Virus record (IMG/VR): IMGVR_UViG_3300037246_001119
Coordinates: 1 to 32,402 of that record
DNA: 32,402 nucleotides
Source: a virus
Reading direction: 5' to 3' (one strand)
Part shown: piece by piece, positions 7,911 to 15,521 of the stretch
Layout: the number at the start of each line of letters is the position of its first letter
Position numbering within the stretch: the first letter of the stretch is position 1
The notes under the pieces: generated by a model
What the model was told of the DNA's origin: nothing
What the model saw: only the letters and a program-made list of their open reading frames with translations
Database searches by the model: none
Translations under genes and position numbers: made by a program

Positions 7911-10556
7911 TCAGTCGCAATCTGCGTCCCAAGTCTGTTCTGCATCGGCCTTCCAAAGCGTCAGTGACTTCTCGGCGGTCCACAGAACCGGGGCGCAATC
8001 TGCAAACCACTTGCATTCCGGATCAATGTCACGGAACGCCTCACCGATAATCGCGGCTGGCTTCCACACTGGCTGAATCGTTCGGTGGATATCTCTGCGG
8101 TAGATAACCGGCACCGTCCAACGCGCATCGCCAATGATGATCGAGGGCGGGAAAATGCGACTGAGCTGTAGCAGCGGTGGTGCAAAGGCCTTGAAGGTGG
8201 TCGCGCGCCGACGAAGGGTAGGTACAGCCAGATAAGCGGTATATGGAACCGCGGCCGGGAAGCTGGTTGTGCTGACCGTTTGTAGCGAACGATCGAACGA
8301 AACCGTGAGCGGATCCACCCTAAACGGTGCCGGGTATTGACCGTCAAAAAAGCCCGCTGGCGTTGGTGTCCACTGATCATGCTGCGGCAGTTTGGCAAGT
8401 TGCCGTTCAAACGCGGTGCGGAATGCCGGCGGTGGTGGTCGCGGCCAGCGGAAGCCCGGTGGCGTTGGTGGCGCTTGTGGCGGATATGGCAGATCCCTGC
8501 GCTGGCGCTCAAATTCCGATCTGTTTGCCGCCAGCACCGGCGTAAATGCTGTGTACGGGACCACCGGTAAGGTCGCGGCCGGGTATTCAGCCGGGATTGG
8601 TAGTGTCTGCAGGCGACGATCAAATCCGCTATGAATGGCCTCTACGCGCGCCGAACCGGGATAAAAGCCCCATTGGAAGCCAAATGGTGTGGCTGGATAC
8701 TCGTTCAGTTCCAGCTTTTGCAACTCCCGCTGGAACGCGGTGCGATTTGCCTTGAGTACCGGTGTTAAGGCGGGGTAATCGTCTGCCGATACGGGCGTCA
8801 GCGGATATTCGTCAATCTCAAGGACGGTGATCTGCTGGCGCTCAAATTCAGCCCGGAACGCGGAGACACGCGCCGAACCCGGATAGAACCCGTCGAAGAA
8901 GCCAGCCGGGGTTGGCGGTCGTTCGTCCAGCTCAAGCGGAACCTGTGCCTCGCGGTGATACGCCGAGGGGATCCGTTTCAGCCGTATTGGTGCTGGAAAG
9001 AACCCCTCGAAGAAGCCCGGCGGTGTCGGCGGTCGTTCGTTGAGCTCCACGCCCTGAACGGTGCGTTTGAACTGCCAGATAAAGACCGGCGGCAGTTGAA
9101 ATGCCACCAGTGGCGCGGTGCTTGGTGGTGTCGCCGGCCGCTCATCCAGCTCAAGCGCCTGCAGGGTTCGGTCAAACGATATCCGCAAGGACTCGACCGC
9201 CTTGGAACCCGGATAGAACCCCCATTGGAAACCGAAGGGCGTCGGTGGGTATTCCCACAACGGCGGGATTGTCTGTAGCGATCTGTCATAGACAATAGAG
9301 ATCGAATCAACACGGAACGGCGCGGGATAATGACCCTGGAAAAAGCCCGGTGGCGTCGGCGCAAATTCATCCAGCTCCGGTAATGCTTGCAGCGCCCGCT
9401 CTGCGGAGATCTCAATAGGCCGAAGCGTTAATGAGGCCGGCCATTGACCCTCAAAGAATCTCGGCGGCGTGACCTCGTATTCATCGAGTTGCGGTAGCTT
9501 TTGCAGCTCACGCTCAAACTCGGTGATGATGACTTTAAGTACCGGCGTGTAGGCGGTAAACGGCTCCGGTATTATCGGCGTCGGCGTAAATTCATCCAAC
9601 TCTGGCAGCGCCCGCAGGAATCGTTCAAAGGCAACACGATTAGCCTTGAGTGCGGGTGTTTCAGCGACTACGGACGTTGGCGGCGGCGGGGTTAATGGAT
9701 AATCCGGATTGTGTGCGATGGGTTGCAGCGCTCGCTTGAAGGCACTGCGAAACGGCGCCATCGCTTTTGCATTGGTTTCCGGTACTTCTTGTGAGCGCGG
9801 TGTGCCATAAATAATCGCCGCAGTCAGGTGCGTAATTCGTGTCGTTGGCGGTGCCTGGTTGTAGAGAATGCCAGCGGTCAGATGCGTAACGCGCGCCGTA
9901 ATGATCGGTAATTGTTCAAATTCATCCAACTCAACAGACTGAATCTGGCGCTTGAACTCAGTCCGGTTGGCCTTCGGCACTGGTATGTAGGCCGCCGGCG
10001 GCTCGGCAAACGAGGGCAAGGTAATCAGGATCGGCTCGACCGCCGTATGATCGAAGGTAGCGCCGCCGGTGGTCAGTCTAAGCTCTATAGATTCGCCGCC
10101 AGCGGTCAGCTCGGCACCACGTAAATTGAACGTGAAATACAACTCATGTTCGTTGCCACCGGTGATATTCGTACCGATCAGCCCTTCAACCTCATCGAGT
10201 ACCGAAGTCTGGAAAGTCTGTGCGCTGGTGGAAAGTCGCTCGGTCGTGCTGGTGGCATCCTCGGTGTCGCCGGATGCGGCGCTGCGAAGGTTTGAGCTGG
10301 TGGCGTTGACAGGGGCAAAACCGCCGGCGCCGTTGACTTCGTATTGAAGCTGCCAATCACCGGATGCTGACATTTGGCCTGAATTGCCGACCTTGAAGAT
10401 GATGGCGTAATCATCATCCAGCACTAGCTCGATGGTCGTATCTTCTGAGCCAAGCAGCGTCCACAGCTCATGCGAGCCTTGGTCAATAGGCACCGCCGCA
10501 GCGGATCCACCAACGATCTGCCAATGTCTAACGCTAGGTGCGGCCGGTGAACTCAT
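7911..10556 (-). CDS. Giant Pro/Phe-rich repeat virion protein, 881 aa
   Basis: An 881-residue protein; ATG 10556 overlaps the stop of the preceding small gene (ATGA). Residues about 1-180 are a separate beta domain (HWQIVGGSAAAVP, TTIELVLDDDYAIIFKV, WQLQYEVNGAGGFAPV, NLRSAASG, ERLS, HELYFTFNLRG, SIELRLTTGG), a layout I have seen in other phage tail proteins. Residues 220-250 carry two copies of an R(V/I)THLTAxI(L/I)Y motif. Residues 290-768 are thirteen repeats of about 37 residues (PxGFF(E/D)G..(P)...F.R.LQ.L...(D/N)EYP.T), with a fourteenth degenerate unit after. The C-terminus (CKWFADCAPVLWTAEKS, ending DCD) is shared with the 1098-aa protein upstream, so the two genes are paralogs. There are no membrane segments. 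A long fibrous or solenoid-like tail component is inferred. Confidence 0.85.
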   Translation of the reverse strand: MSSPAAPSVRHWQIVGGSAAAVPIDQGSHELWTLLGSEDTTIELVLDDDYAIIFKVGNSGQMSASGDWQLQYEVNGAGGFAPVNATSSNLRSAASGDTEDATSTTERLSTSAQTFQTSVLDEVEGLIGTNITGGNEHELYFTFNLRGAELTAGGESIELRLTTGGATFDHTAVEPILITLPSFAEPPAAYIPVPKANRTEFKRQIQSVELDEFEQLPIITARVTHLTAGILYNQAPPTTRITHLTAAIIYGTPRSQEVPETNAKAMAPFRSAFKRALQPIAHNPDYPLTPPPPTSVVAETPALKANRVAFERFLRALPELDEFTPTPIIPEPFTAYTPVLKVIITEFERELQKLPQLDEYEVTPPRFFEGQWPASLTLRPIEISAERALQALPELDEFAPTPPGFFQGHYPAPFRVDSISIVYDRSLQTIPPLWEYPPTPFGFQWGFYPGSKAVESLRISFDRTLQALELDERPATPPSTAPLVAFQLPPVFIWQFKRTVQGVELNERPPTPPGFFEGFFPAPIRLKRIPSAYHREAQVPLELDERPPTPAGFFDGFYPGSARVSAFRAEFERQQITVLEIDEYPLTPVSADDYPALTPVLKANRTAFQRELQKLELNEYPATPFGFQWGFYPGSARVEAIHSGFDRRLQTLPIPAEYPAATLPVVPYTAFTPVLAANRSEFERQRRDLPYPPQAPPTPPGFRWPRPPPPAFRTAFERQLAKLPQHDQWTPTPAGFFDGQYPAPFRVDPLTVSFDRSLQTVSTTSFPAAVPYTAYLAVPTLRRRATTFKAFAPPLLQLSRIFPPSIIIGDARWTVPVIYRRDIHRTIQPVWKPAAIIGEAFRDIDPECKWFADCAPVLWTAEKSLTLWKADAEQTWDADCD
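8253..9689 (-). repeat. Coding repeat array in the 881-aa protein (about 110-bp period)
   Basis: Thirteen in-frame units encoding 33-38 residues each. Some units are close copies (two PFGFQWGFYPGS units and two PAGFFDG(F/Q)YP units), while others have lost the GFF core. Near-identical short DNA blocks recur between this array and the array in the neighbouring 1098-aa gene, offering substrates for recombination. Confidence 0.8.
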
Positions 10557-10930
10557 TCAGTGCCATCCTCACGTATCGGGTCAGTGGCAGACTTGTGATC
10601 TAAGCCCGGCTCGGTTTTAGCTTGTTCGATGATCTCTTGGTAGCGATCAAACTGAATCCAGCGTCCGGTCAACACGGCACGCACGCCACCGGGACCGATG
10701 CCTTTGCCAAGATGCTGCAACAGATCCATGTATTTATTCGTGCCGTGCCAGCCGATATCGTCAGAATAAATATAGATATCCCATTGATGCAGCACCACGC
10801 GGCCAACGTCTTGAGAGCCCTTGGCCGGATCGTTCCACACGATTGCCTGCACGTTTTGCGCGGGCGCGTTCTCTGGCTCGCCTTCATAGATCGACCGATC
10901 GCCATAATAGATTCTGAAATCTAATCGCAT
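10553..10930 (-). CDS. Small conserved-type phage protein between the two repeat giants
   Basis: A 125-residue protein with ATG 10930 preceded by GGGAGG ten bases upstream. The start overlaps the end of the 1098-aa gene by ten bases, and the stop overlaps the ATG of the 881-aa gene (ATGA). The sequence RIYYGDRSIYEGEPENAPAQNVQAIVWND, then WDIYIYSDDIGWHGTNKYMDLLQHL and GRWIQFDRYQEIIEQAKTEPG, fits a small phage protein type I recall: an N-terminal YxDGS.Y......P...VQ segment, then D.Y.......W.G.D..gl.d.l, and ending in a Y..i...a helix. No function is known to me. Its conserved position between two paralogous repeat genes suggests that a giant-gene plus small-gene unit was duplicated or split here. 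Confidence 0.7.
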   Translation of the reverse strand: MRLDFRIYYGDRSIYEGEPENAPAQNVQAIVWNDPAKGSQDVGRVVLHQWDIYIYSDDIGWHGTNKYMDLLQHLGKGIGPGGVRAVLTGRWIQFDRYQEIIEQAKTEPGLDHKSATDPIREDGTE

Positions 10931-13900
10931 ATCGGGTCAGCCTCCCACGTTATCCAAGTGCTGTCGGCAGTCCAGAGGGTCGGCGCGCATTCAGCAAACC
11001 AGATCTTGCAATCCTCATCGTGCGGTATGAATACCGGCTTACCAATAATCGCAGACGGATCCCATACCGGTTGCAGCGAGCGCGTGATATCGCGGCGATA
11101 GATTGGCATAGCCGGCCACATCGCCATGCCTTCGATGATGCTTGGCGGCGTTTCCGGATACTCGTTGTGGACCGGCGGGACCAACAGGCTCCGACTGAAT
11201 GCACTCTTGTTGGCGTCCTTGACGCGGAAGAATGCGGTAAGGCCCGGCACCGGTGGAATCTGCGCCCATTCGTCGTGCTGCGGCAGTGTTACAAGGTGGC
11301 GCTCGAATGCACGATTAAGTGGTTCTACACGCCTCGATCCGGGCCAGAAGCCATCGAAGAACCCTGCTTGCGTCGGCGGGTAGATCGGGTTGTGCGCAAG
11401 CTCTTGGCGCGCGCGCGTGAACGAGACATTGAACGACTCGACACGCGGCTGCGGCGGTGTCGGTGCGGGTGTTTCGGGTCGCTCATCGAGTTGCGGCAGT
11501 AATTGCAAACGCCGTGCGAACGCGGTTCGATGCGTTGGCATAGAGGGTCGCGGCCATCTGAATCCCGGTGGTGTTTCGGGACGCTCATTCAGTTCCAGCG
11601 TTTGTAAGGTGCGTTGATACGACCAGCTAAATTTAGCAACCGGCGTAAAGGCCGCGTAATCCTCGGCCGATACCGGTGGCGGTGGATAGACGTTGATCTC
11701 AAGCGGCGTCTGCAGCACACGCTCAAAAGAAACCTTGAACGACTCGACGCGCTTGGAACCCGGATAGAAACCATCGAAGAAACCAACGGGCGTCGGTGGG
11801 CGCTCGTTCAGCTCTAACGGAACTTGCGATTCACGATGATAGGTAATCGGTATGCGTTTTAAGCGAACCGGGGCCGGGAAAAAGCCCTCGAAAAATCCCG
11901 GTGGCGTCGGTGGTCGTTCATCCAACTCAACGGCCTGAATGTTGCGCTCAAACGAGATCCGGTTGGCTTTCAGTACCGGTGTTAGGCCCGGATAATCTTC
12001 TGCAGATACCGGTGTCTCAGGATATTCAGGCGGTATGCCAAGGATCTGCAGGGTACGAGTGAACGCAACCCTGTGTGTTGGCATTGGCACCGGTGCCGGC
12101 CAATGTCCTTCAAAGAAGCCCGGCGGCGTAGCGGGATACACATGCGGATTGAGGACGCGCTGTGCTTCACGATGGTAAGTAACCGGGATCCGCTTGACCC
12201 TGAATGGAGCCGGGAAAAATCCTTCAAAGAAACCGGGCGGCGTTATGCTCCACTGATCATGCGGTGGTAGCGTCTGCAGCGTTCGATCAAAGCTAACTTT
12301 GAGCGTCGGGAAGGGTTTCGACGCAGGCCAGAAGCCTTCAAAGAATCGTGGCGGGGTCGGCGGCCGTTCATTCAGTTCCAGAGGGCTCTGCGATTCACGA
12401 TGATAGGTCAGCGGGATCCGCTTGAGGCGAACCGGCGCCGGGAAGAATCCCTCAAAGAATCCCGGTGGTGTTTCCGGATATTCATTCAGCTCAAGCGCTT
12501 GCAGCGTCCGTGTAAAGTCAACCCGATTCGCTTTCAATACTGGCGTTAGCGCCGGATAGTCCTCGGCAGAAACCGGCGTTTCTGGATAGACAGGCGGGAT
12601 CAGTACCGCTTGAATTACTCGAGTAAATTCGATCCTGAACGTGGGTGGCAGTTTCGAGGCCGGCCAGAACCCGTCGAAGAAGCCTGCGGGTGTGGGTGGA
12701 TACACATGCGGATTCAGTACACGCTGCGCCTCGCGTCCATACGTAGTTGGTATGCGTTTGACACGGAAAGGTGCGGGGAAGAAGCCTTCAAAGAAACCGG
12801 GCGGCGTTGGTGGTCGCTCGTCAAGCTCGATACGTTGAATCGTTCTTTGGAACGACCAGGTAAAACTATCAATCCGCTCGGCCGCCGGATAGAAGCCAGC
12901 AAAGAAGCCCGGTGGCGTTGGTGGATATTCGGGCGGTATTGCAAGGACTTGCAACGTGCGCGTAAACGATACCCTGAACGTCAATACTGGCGTGTAGCCC
13001 GCGTAGTTCTCGTCCGATACCGGTGGCGGCTTGTAGCGATCCAACTCCGGTATCTTCTGCAGAGCGGTGTCGAACGAGACAAATAGCGATTCAACCGCTT
13101 TGGATCCCGGCCAGAACCCATCAAAAAAGCCTGCTGGCGTCGGTGGCCGCTCATCCAATTCCAGTGGTCTTTGTGCTTCGCGCCCGTAAGTAACCGGGAT
13201 TCGTTTCAGTCTGATCGGAGCCGGGAAGAATCCTTCAAAAAAGCCCGGCGGCGTAGCGGGATAAATCGGATTGTGTGCCAGTGTTTGCAGGGTGCGCGTA
13301 AACGACACCTTGAAAGTGGGCATTGGCGGTCGCGGCCATCTGAACCCTGCAGGCGTGGCCGGGTAGTCCGGATTGTGTGCCAGCTCGCGTCGAGTGCGAA
13401 CAAACTCAACCTTGAAGGTCGGGAATGGCGGTCGCGGCCACCTAAAGCCGGGCGGCGTTACTGGACGTTCATCGAGCTGCGGTAGCGTCTGGATCTGTCG
13501 TTGGAACGCAGTGCGGTTCGCTCTGAGCAGTAGATCGAGCGCGGCGAACGGGAATACGGCCGGCGGTGTCGGCGGGTATTCCCACAGTGGCGGCAGCGAT
13601 TGGATCTGCCGTTTGAATGATGTTCGGAATGTCGGCGGTGGCCGATGGGAAGGCCATTGGCCTTCAAAGAATCCGGGTGGTGTTGGCGTGAATACGTCGA
13701 GCTGTGGAAGTCTTATTAGTCTCCGGGCAGTTGACGTATCGCCAGTGATATAGCCCCATTTTTTCTTTTTGCCTTTTTTCGGCGGGTTTGTTTCCGGGTG
13801 TCCTTGGCTTTTTGGTGCGCGGTATAAGACCTGTACGGTCAGGTGAGTAATCCGTGCCGCTGGTGGCCCCTGGCCGTACAGCACGTTCGCGGTCAGGTGC

Positions 13901-14217
13901 GTGATCCGCGTCGTTAATGGCTTGTTGTAATGGAACGGACTCGGGATCCGCTGGCGGCGTATGTCGCGCCGCTTGATCGAGGTCGCCGGATCTACGGCTG
14001 CAATAAAGAACGGGACCGCCGGTGTCGCCGGATACTCGGGGTTGTGCGGGTTTTCCTCGGGAACACGCCGATGCGTGGCGTTATCGGTGCGCTTGAAATA
14101 CGGGGTCCAAGCAGAAACCGGCTCCCCCGCTGGCGCGGGGGGAGCGGTATCAAATGCAACCGGTAGCCTCTGGATCTGGCGCTGTTTGCGCCAAAATACC
14201 CTAAAGTAAGAGGCCAC
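10921..14217 (-). CDS. Giant Pro/Phe-rich repeat virion protein, 1098 aa
   Basis: A 1098-residue protein. The first possible start after an in-frame TGA is GTG 14217, which lacks a clear ribosome binding site, so the start is less certain than the body. Residues 1-100 are basic and Pro-rich. Residues 104-132 hold two ITHLTxxVLY motifs, and KKGKKKK follows near 147. From residue 180 to 1023 there are 23 units of 33-39 residues plus a terminal degenerate one. Consensus: PPGFF(E/D)G(F/H)(F/W/Y)P(A/G)......(S/T)(F/Y).R.(L)Q.L.(L)(D/N)E(R/Y)P.T. Units also form a higher-order order: PAP(I/V/F)R(L/V)KRIP type, then DGFWP type, then PVSAEDY type. The C-terminus CKIWFAECAPTLWTADSTW is shared with the 881-aa paralog. 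A long fibre or solenoid in the tail is inferred. Confidence 0.85.
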   Translation of the reverse strand: MASYFRVFWRKQRQIQRLPVAFDTAPPAPAGEPVSAWTPYFKRTDNATHRRVPEENPHNPEYPATPAVPFFIAAVDPATSIKRRDIRRQRIPSPFHYNKPLTTRITHLTANVLYGQGPPAARITHLTVQVLYRAPKSQGHPETNPPKKGKKKKWGYITGDTSTARRLIRLPQLDVFTPTPPGFFEGQWPSHRPPPTFRTSFKRQIQSLPPLWEYPPTPPAVFPFAALDLLLRANRTAFQRQIQTLPQLDERPVTPPGFRWPRPPFPTFKVEFVRTRRELAHNPDYPATPAGFRWPRPPMPTFKVSFTRTLQTLAHNPIYPATPPGFFEGFFPAPIRLKRIPVTYGREAQRPLELDERPPTPAGFFDGFWPGSKAVESLFVSFDTALQKIPELDRYKPPPVSDENYAGYTPVLTFRVSFTRTLQVLAIPPEYPPTPPGFFAGFYPAAERIDSFTWSFQRTIQRIELDERPPTPPGFFEGFFPAPFRVKRIPTTYGREAQRVLNPHVYPPTPAGFFDGFWPASKLPPTFRIEFTRVIQAVLIPPVYPETPVSAEDYPALTPVLKANRVDFTRTLQALELNEYPETPPGFFEGFFPAPVRLKRIPLTYHRESQSPLELNERPPTPPRFFEGFWPASKPFPTLKVSFDRTLQTLPPHDQWSITPPGFFEGFFPAPFRVKRIPVTYHREAQRVLNPHVYPATPPGFFEGHWPAPVPMPTHRVAFTRTLQILGIPPEYPETPVSAEDYPGLTPVLKANRISFERNIQAVELDERPPTPPGFFEGFFPAPVRLKRIPITYHRESQVPLELNERPPTPVGFFDGFYPGSKRVESFKVSFERVLQTPLEINVYPPPPVSAEDYAAFTPVAKFSWSYQRTLQTLELNERPETPPGFRWPRPSMPTHRTAFARRLQLLPQLDERPETPAPTPPQPRVESFNVSFTRARQELAHNPIYPPTQAGFFDGFWPGSRRVEPLNRAFERHLVTLPQHDEWAQIPPVPGLTAFFRVKDANKSAFSRSLLVPPVHNEYPETPPSIIEGMAMWPAMPIYRRDITRSLQPVWDPSAIIGKPVFIPHDEDCKIWFAECAPTLWTADSTWITWEADPICD
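11149..13680 (-). repeat. Coding repeat array in the 1098-aa protein (about 110-bp period, higher-order)
   Basis: Twenty-three in-frame units, most 34-38 residues. Three unit types recur in the same order at units 5-7, 9-11, 12-16 (with two extra units) and 17-19, so larger blocks of about 330-550 bases appear to have been copied as a whole. The same type order occurs once in the 881-aa gene (units 7-9). Confidence 0.8.
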
Positions 14218-14234
14218 TCCGCATCAGACGGAGA

Positions 14235-14702
14235 TTAGCCGCCGATTTCGCGGTAAATCAGGCCGTAGCTGAAATTCATCGAGCCGCTTGGGGCAACATC
14301 GAGTCGAATACCAGCGAGCTGCGACGGAGAAATAACGATAACTTCATCGTCGTTCGCCGGTGTCCACAGCCAACCAGACAGGACGTTGAAGCCCTGCGTG
14401 ATATAGATTCCACCAGAATACGTTGGCTCAATGGTGAAGTCGGTCTTGACCACGGCGGTCGATGGAACATCGCTAGTGACCAACGGGAACGGCAACGGCG
14501 CGGTAAAGGTCGTACCCGTACCCGTTGTGGTGATGTCCTCGACTTTTGCGCCGAGGTTCTCTGAGGTATCGAAGTCGCTTTGACTGATCCACATACGCTC
14601 AAGCGTAACGATCAGGTCGGCCGCCGCAGAAATCTCAACAAGCGTCTTTGCGGTGGTTTGCGCTTGGTTTCCGATAGATGCGCTGTATAGTCTTCCAATC
14701 AT
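14235..14702 (-). CDS. Small beta-rich virion protein, unknown
   Basis: A 155-residue protein. ATG 14702 has GGAGGG eight bases upstream and overlaps the preceding stop (ATGA). The sequence begins MIGRLYSASIGNQAQTTAKTLVEISAAADLIVTLERMWISQSD. It continues with alternating beta strands (TTFTAPLPFPLVTSD, TVIEP-like DFTIEPTYSGGIYITQGFNVLSGWLW) and ends NFSYGLIYREIGG. The pattern of an early strand with A..L.vt.eR.wi.qs and a final surface strand resembles small decoration or tail-accessory proteins of phages. I cannot name the family. No cysteines, signal peptide or membrane segment. It lies just upstream of the giant repeat gene, with 17 bases between them, so a tail-associated role is plausible but inferred. 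Confidence 0.7.
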   Translation of the reverse strand: MIGRLYSASIGNQAQTTAKTLVEISAAADLIVTLERMWISQSDFDTSENLGAKVEDITTTGTGTTFTAPLPFPLVTSDVPSTAVVKTDFTIEPTYSGGIYITQGFNVLSGWLWTPANDDEVIVISPSQLAGIRLDVAPSGSMNFSYGLIYREIGG

Positions 14703-15061
14703 CGAGCTGCCCTCCGGTTATGCTCTAACTGCCAATCATCTGCTGTATCGGCCTTTCGCAAAAGCGCAGCGCCGATTTGTCGTGCTTCATTTGGTGGCAA
14801 GTCTATACCAACCCCGTTGATATTAAAAACAACTACATCACCCTTTTCTGCTTGTTGAGCCAGCCTAACCAACTGAAATCCGACAGGGTGAACAGTCGTG
14901 GTCAGAAAGGGCAGCCCGGCTCCGTCAATGAATACCACAACATAGGGTCCGGTTGCACGGACAGCTATCACAACCCCTTTAGGAATATCAAGAGGACCGA
15001 GCTTTCTTAGCTCGGTTTTCATAGCGTTATTGGGGGCCTGATATGTATTTATTTTGGGCAT
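14699..15061 (-). CDS. Small unknown protein, start uncertain
   Basis: The open frame runs far into the upstream oxygenase gene, but the likely start is ATG 15061 (120 residues, with GGAAG six bases upstream). An alternative is ATG 15022 (107 residues), four bases after the oxygenase stop but without a ribosome binding site. The protein reads MPKINTYQAPNNAMKTELRKLG, then strands IPKGVVIAVRATGPYVVVFIDGAGLPF, a VHPVGFQLVRLAQQAEKGDVVVFNINGVGIDLPPNEARQIGAAL segment, and a charged tail. The middle resembles a compact alpha/beta domain with an LPPNEARQIGAALLRKAD helix. No known family recognised. The end overlaps the next ATG by four bases. Confidence 0.65.
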   Translation of the reverse strand: MPKINTYQAPNNAMKTELRKLGPLDIPKGVVIAVRATGPYVVVFIDGAGLPFLTTTVHPVGFQLVRLAQQAEKGDVVVFNINGVGIDLPPNEARQIGAALLRKADTADDWQLEHNRRAAR

Positions 15062-15521
15062 CGCGCACTTCCATGAGTAGGTGGATCCGCTCGGAGTCGC
15101 CATTATTAAACGATTCATGCGGGATTGAGCGATCAATCCGATAAATGCCGCCTGGTTGCAAGCAAAAATCGTGCTGTCGAGCGCCCTGCCACACACGGTT
15201 AATGCACTGGTCATTATTCAGCAGCACGATATGGTAGGTGTTCCACGGATGTGCCTCGTCTACATGCTTGTGGATATTGCCGCCCGGACCAAGGCGCAAG
15301 AAGAACGCCGATTGCCAGATATCCACCGGCCAGCGATCGGTCAACTCAGGCTCTTTTTCCAGTGCCGGGCGACCATCAAACGAGGTCGAGTAATCGGTTT
15401 TCTTGCCCTTGTTGATGGCCCATTCCACGCTGCGCGCGACAACAATGGCTCTGGCGCGAAAGGCATTGGAAACCTCGCCCACCTTGGCGTAAAAGCCCTC
15501 TTTTGGGATTTTCTTTTTCAT
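15027..15521 (-). CDS. Asp/Asn beta-hydroxylase-like 2-oxoglutarate/Fe(II) oxygenase
   Basis: A 164-residue protein; ATG 15521 overlaps the propeller gene stop (ATGA). The core reads FFLRLGPGGNIHKHVDEAHPWNT, then YHIVLLNNDQ, then LQPGGIYRIDRSIPHESFNNGDSERIHLLMEV. This supplies the metal triad of the double-stranded beta-helix oxygenases: His86-x-Asp88 and distal His135, with Arg145 (S-E-R-x-H) as the expected 2-oxoglutarate ligand. The R-L-x-P-G-G-x-I-x-x-H-x-D and P-H-x-x-x-N spacing best matches the aspartyl/asparaginyl beta-hydroxylase family (PF05118-like), although this protein is small and nearly all catalytic domain. Family members hydroxylate Asp, Asn or Pro side chains or small molecules using 2-oxoglutarate and O2. 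It is embedded among virion genes, so modification of a virion or host-surface protein is an attractive but untested role. Confidence 0.7.
   Translation of the reverse strand: MKKKIPKEGFYAKVGEVSNAFRARAIVVARSVEWAINKGKKTDYSTSFDGRPALEKEPELTDRWPVDIWQSAFFLRLGPGGNIHKHVDEAHPWNTYHIVLLNNDQCINRVWQGARQHDFCLQPGGIYRIDRSIPHESFNNGDSERIHLLMEVRDAQNKYISGPQ

Noticed and set aside
11149-13680. Regularly spaced repeats that could be taken for a CRISPR array
   Set aside because: The repeats are diverged, in frame and about 110 bases long with no separate unique spacers; they encode protein units.
7911-14217. Diversity-generating retroelement variable region
   Set aside because: No reverse transcriptase or template repeat is visible in the window, and variation is in repeat number rather than adenine-specific positions.
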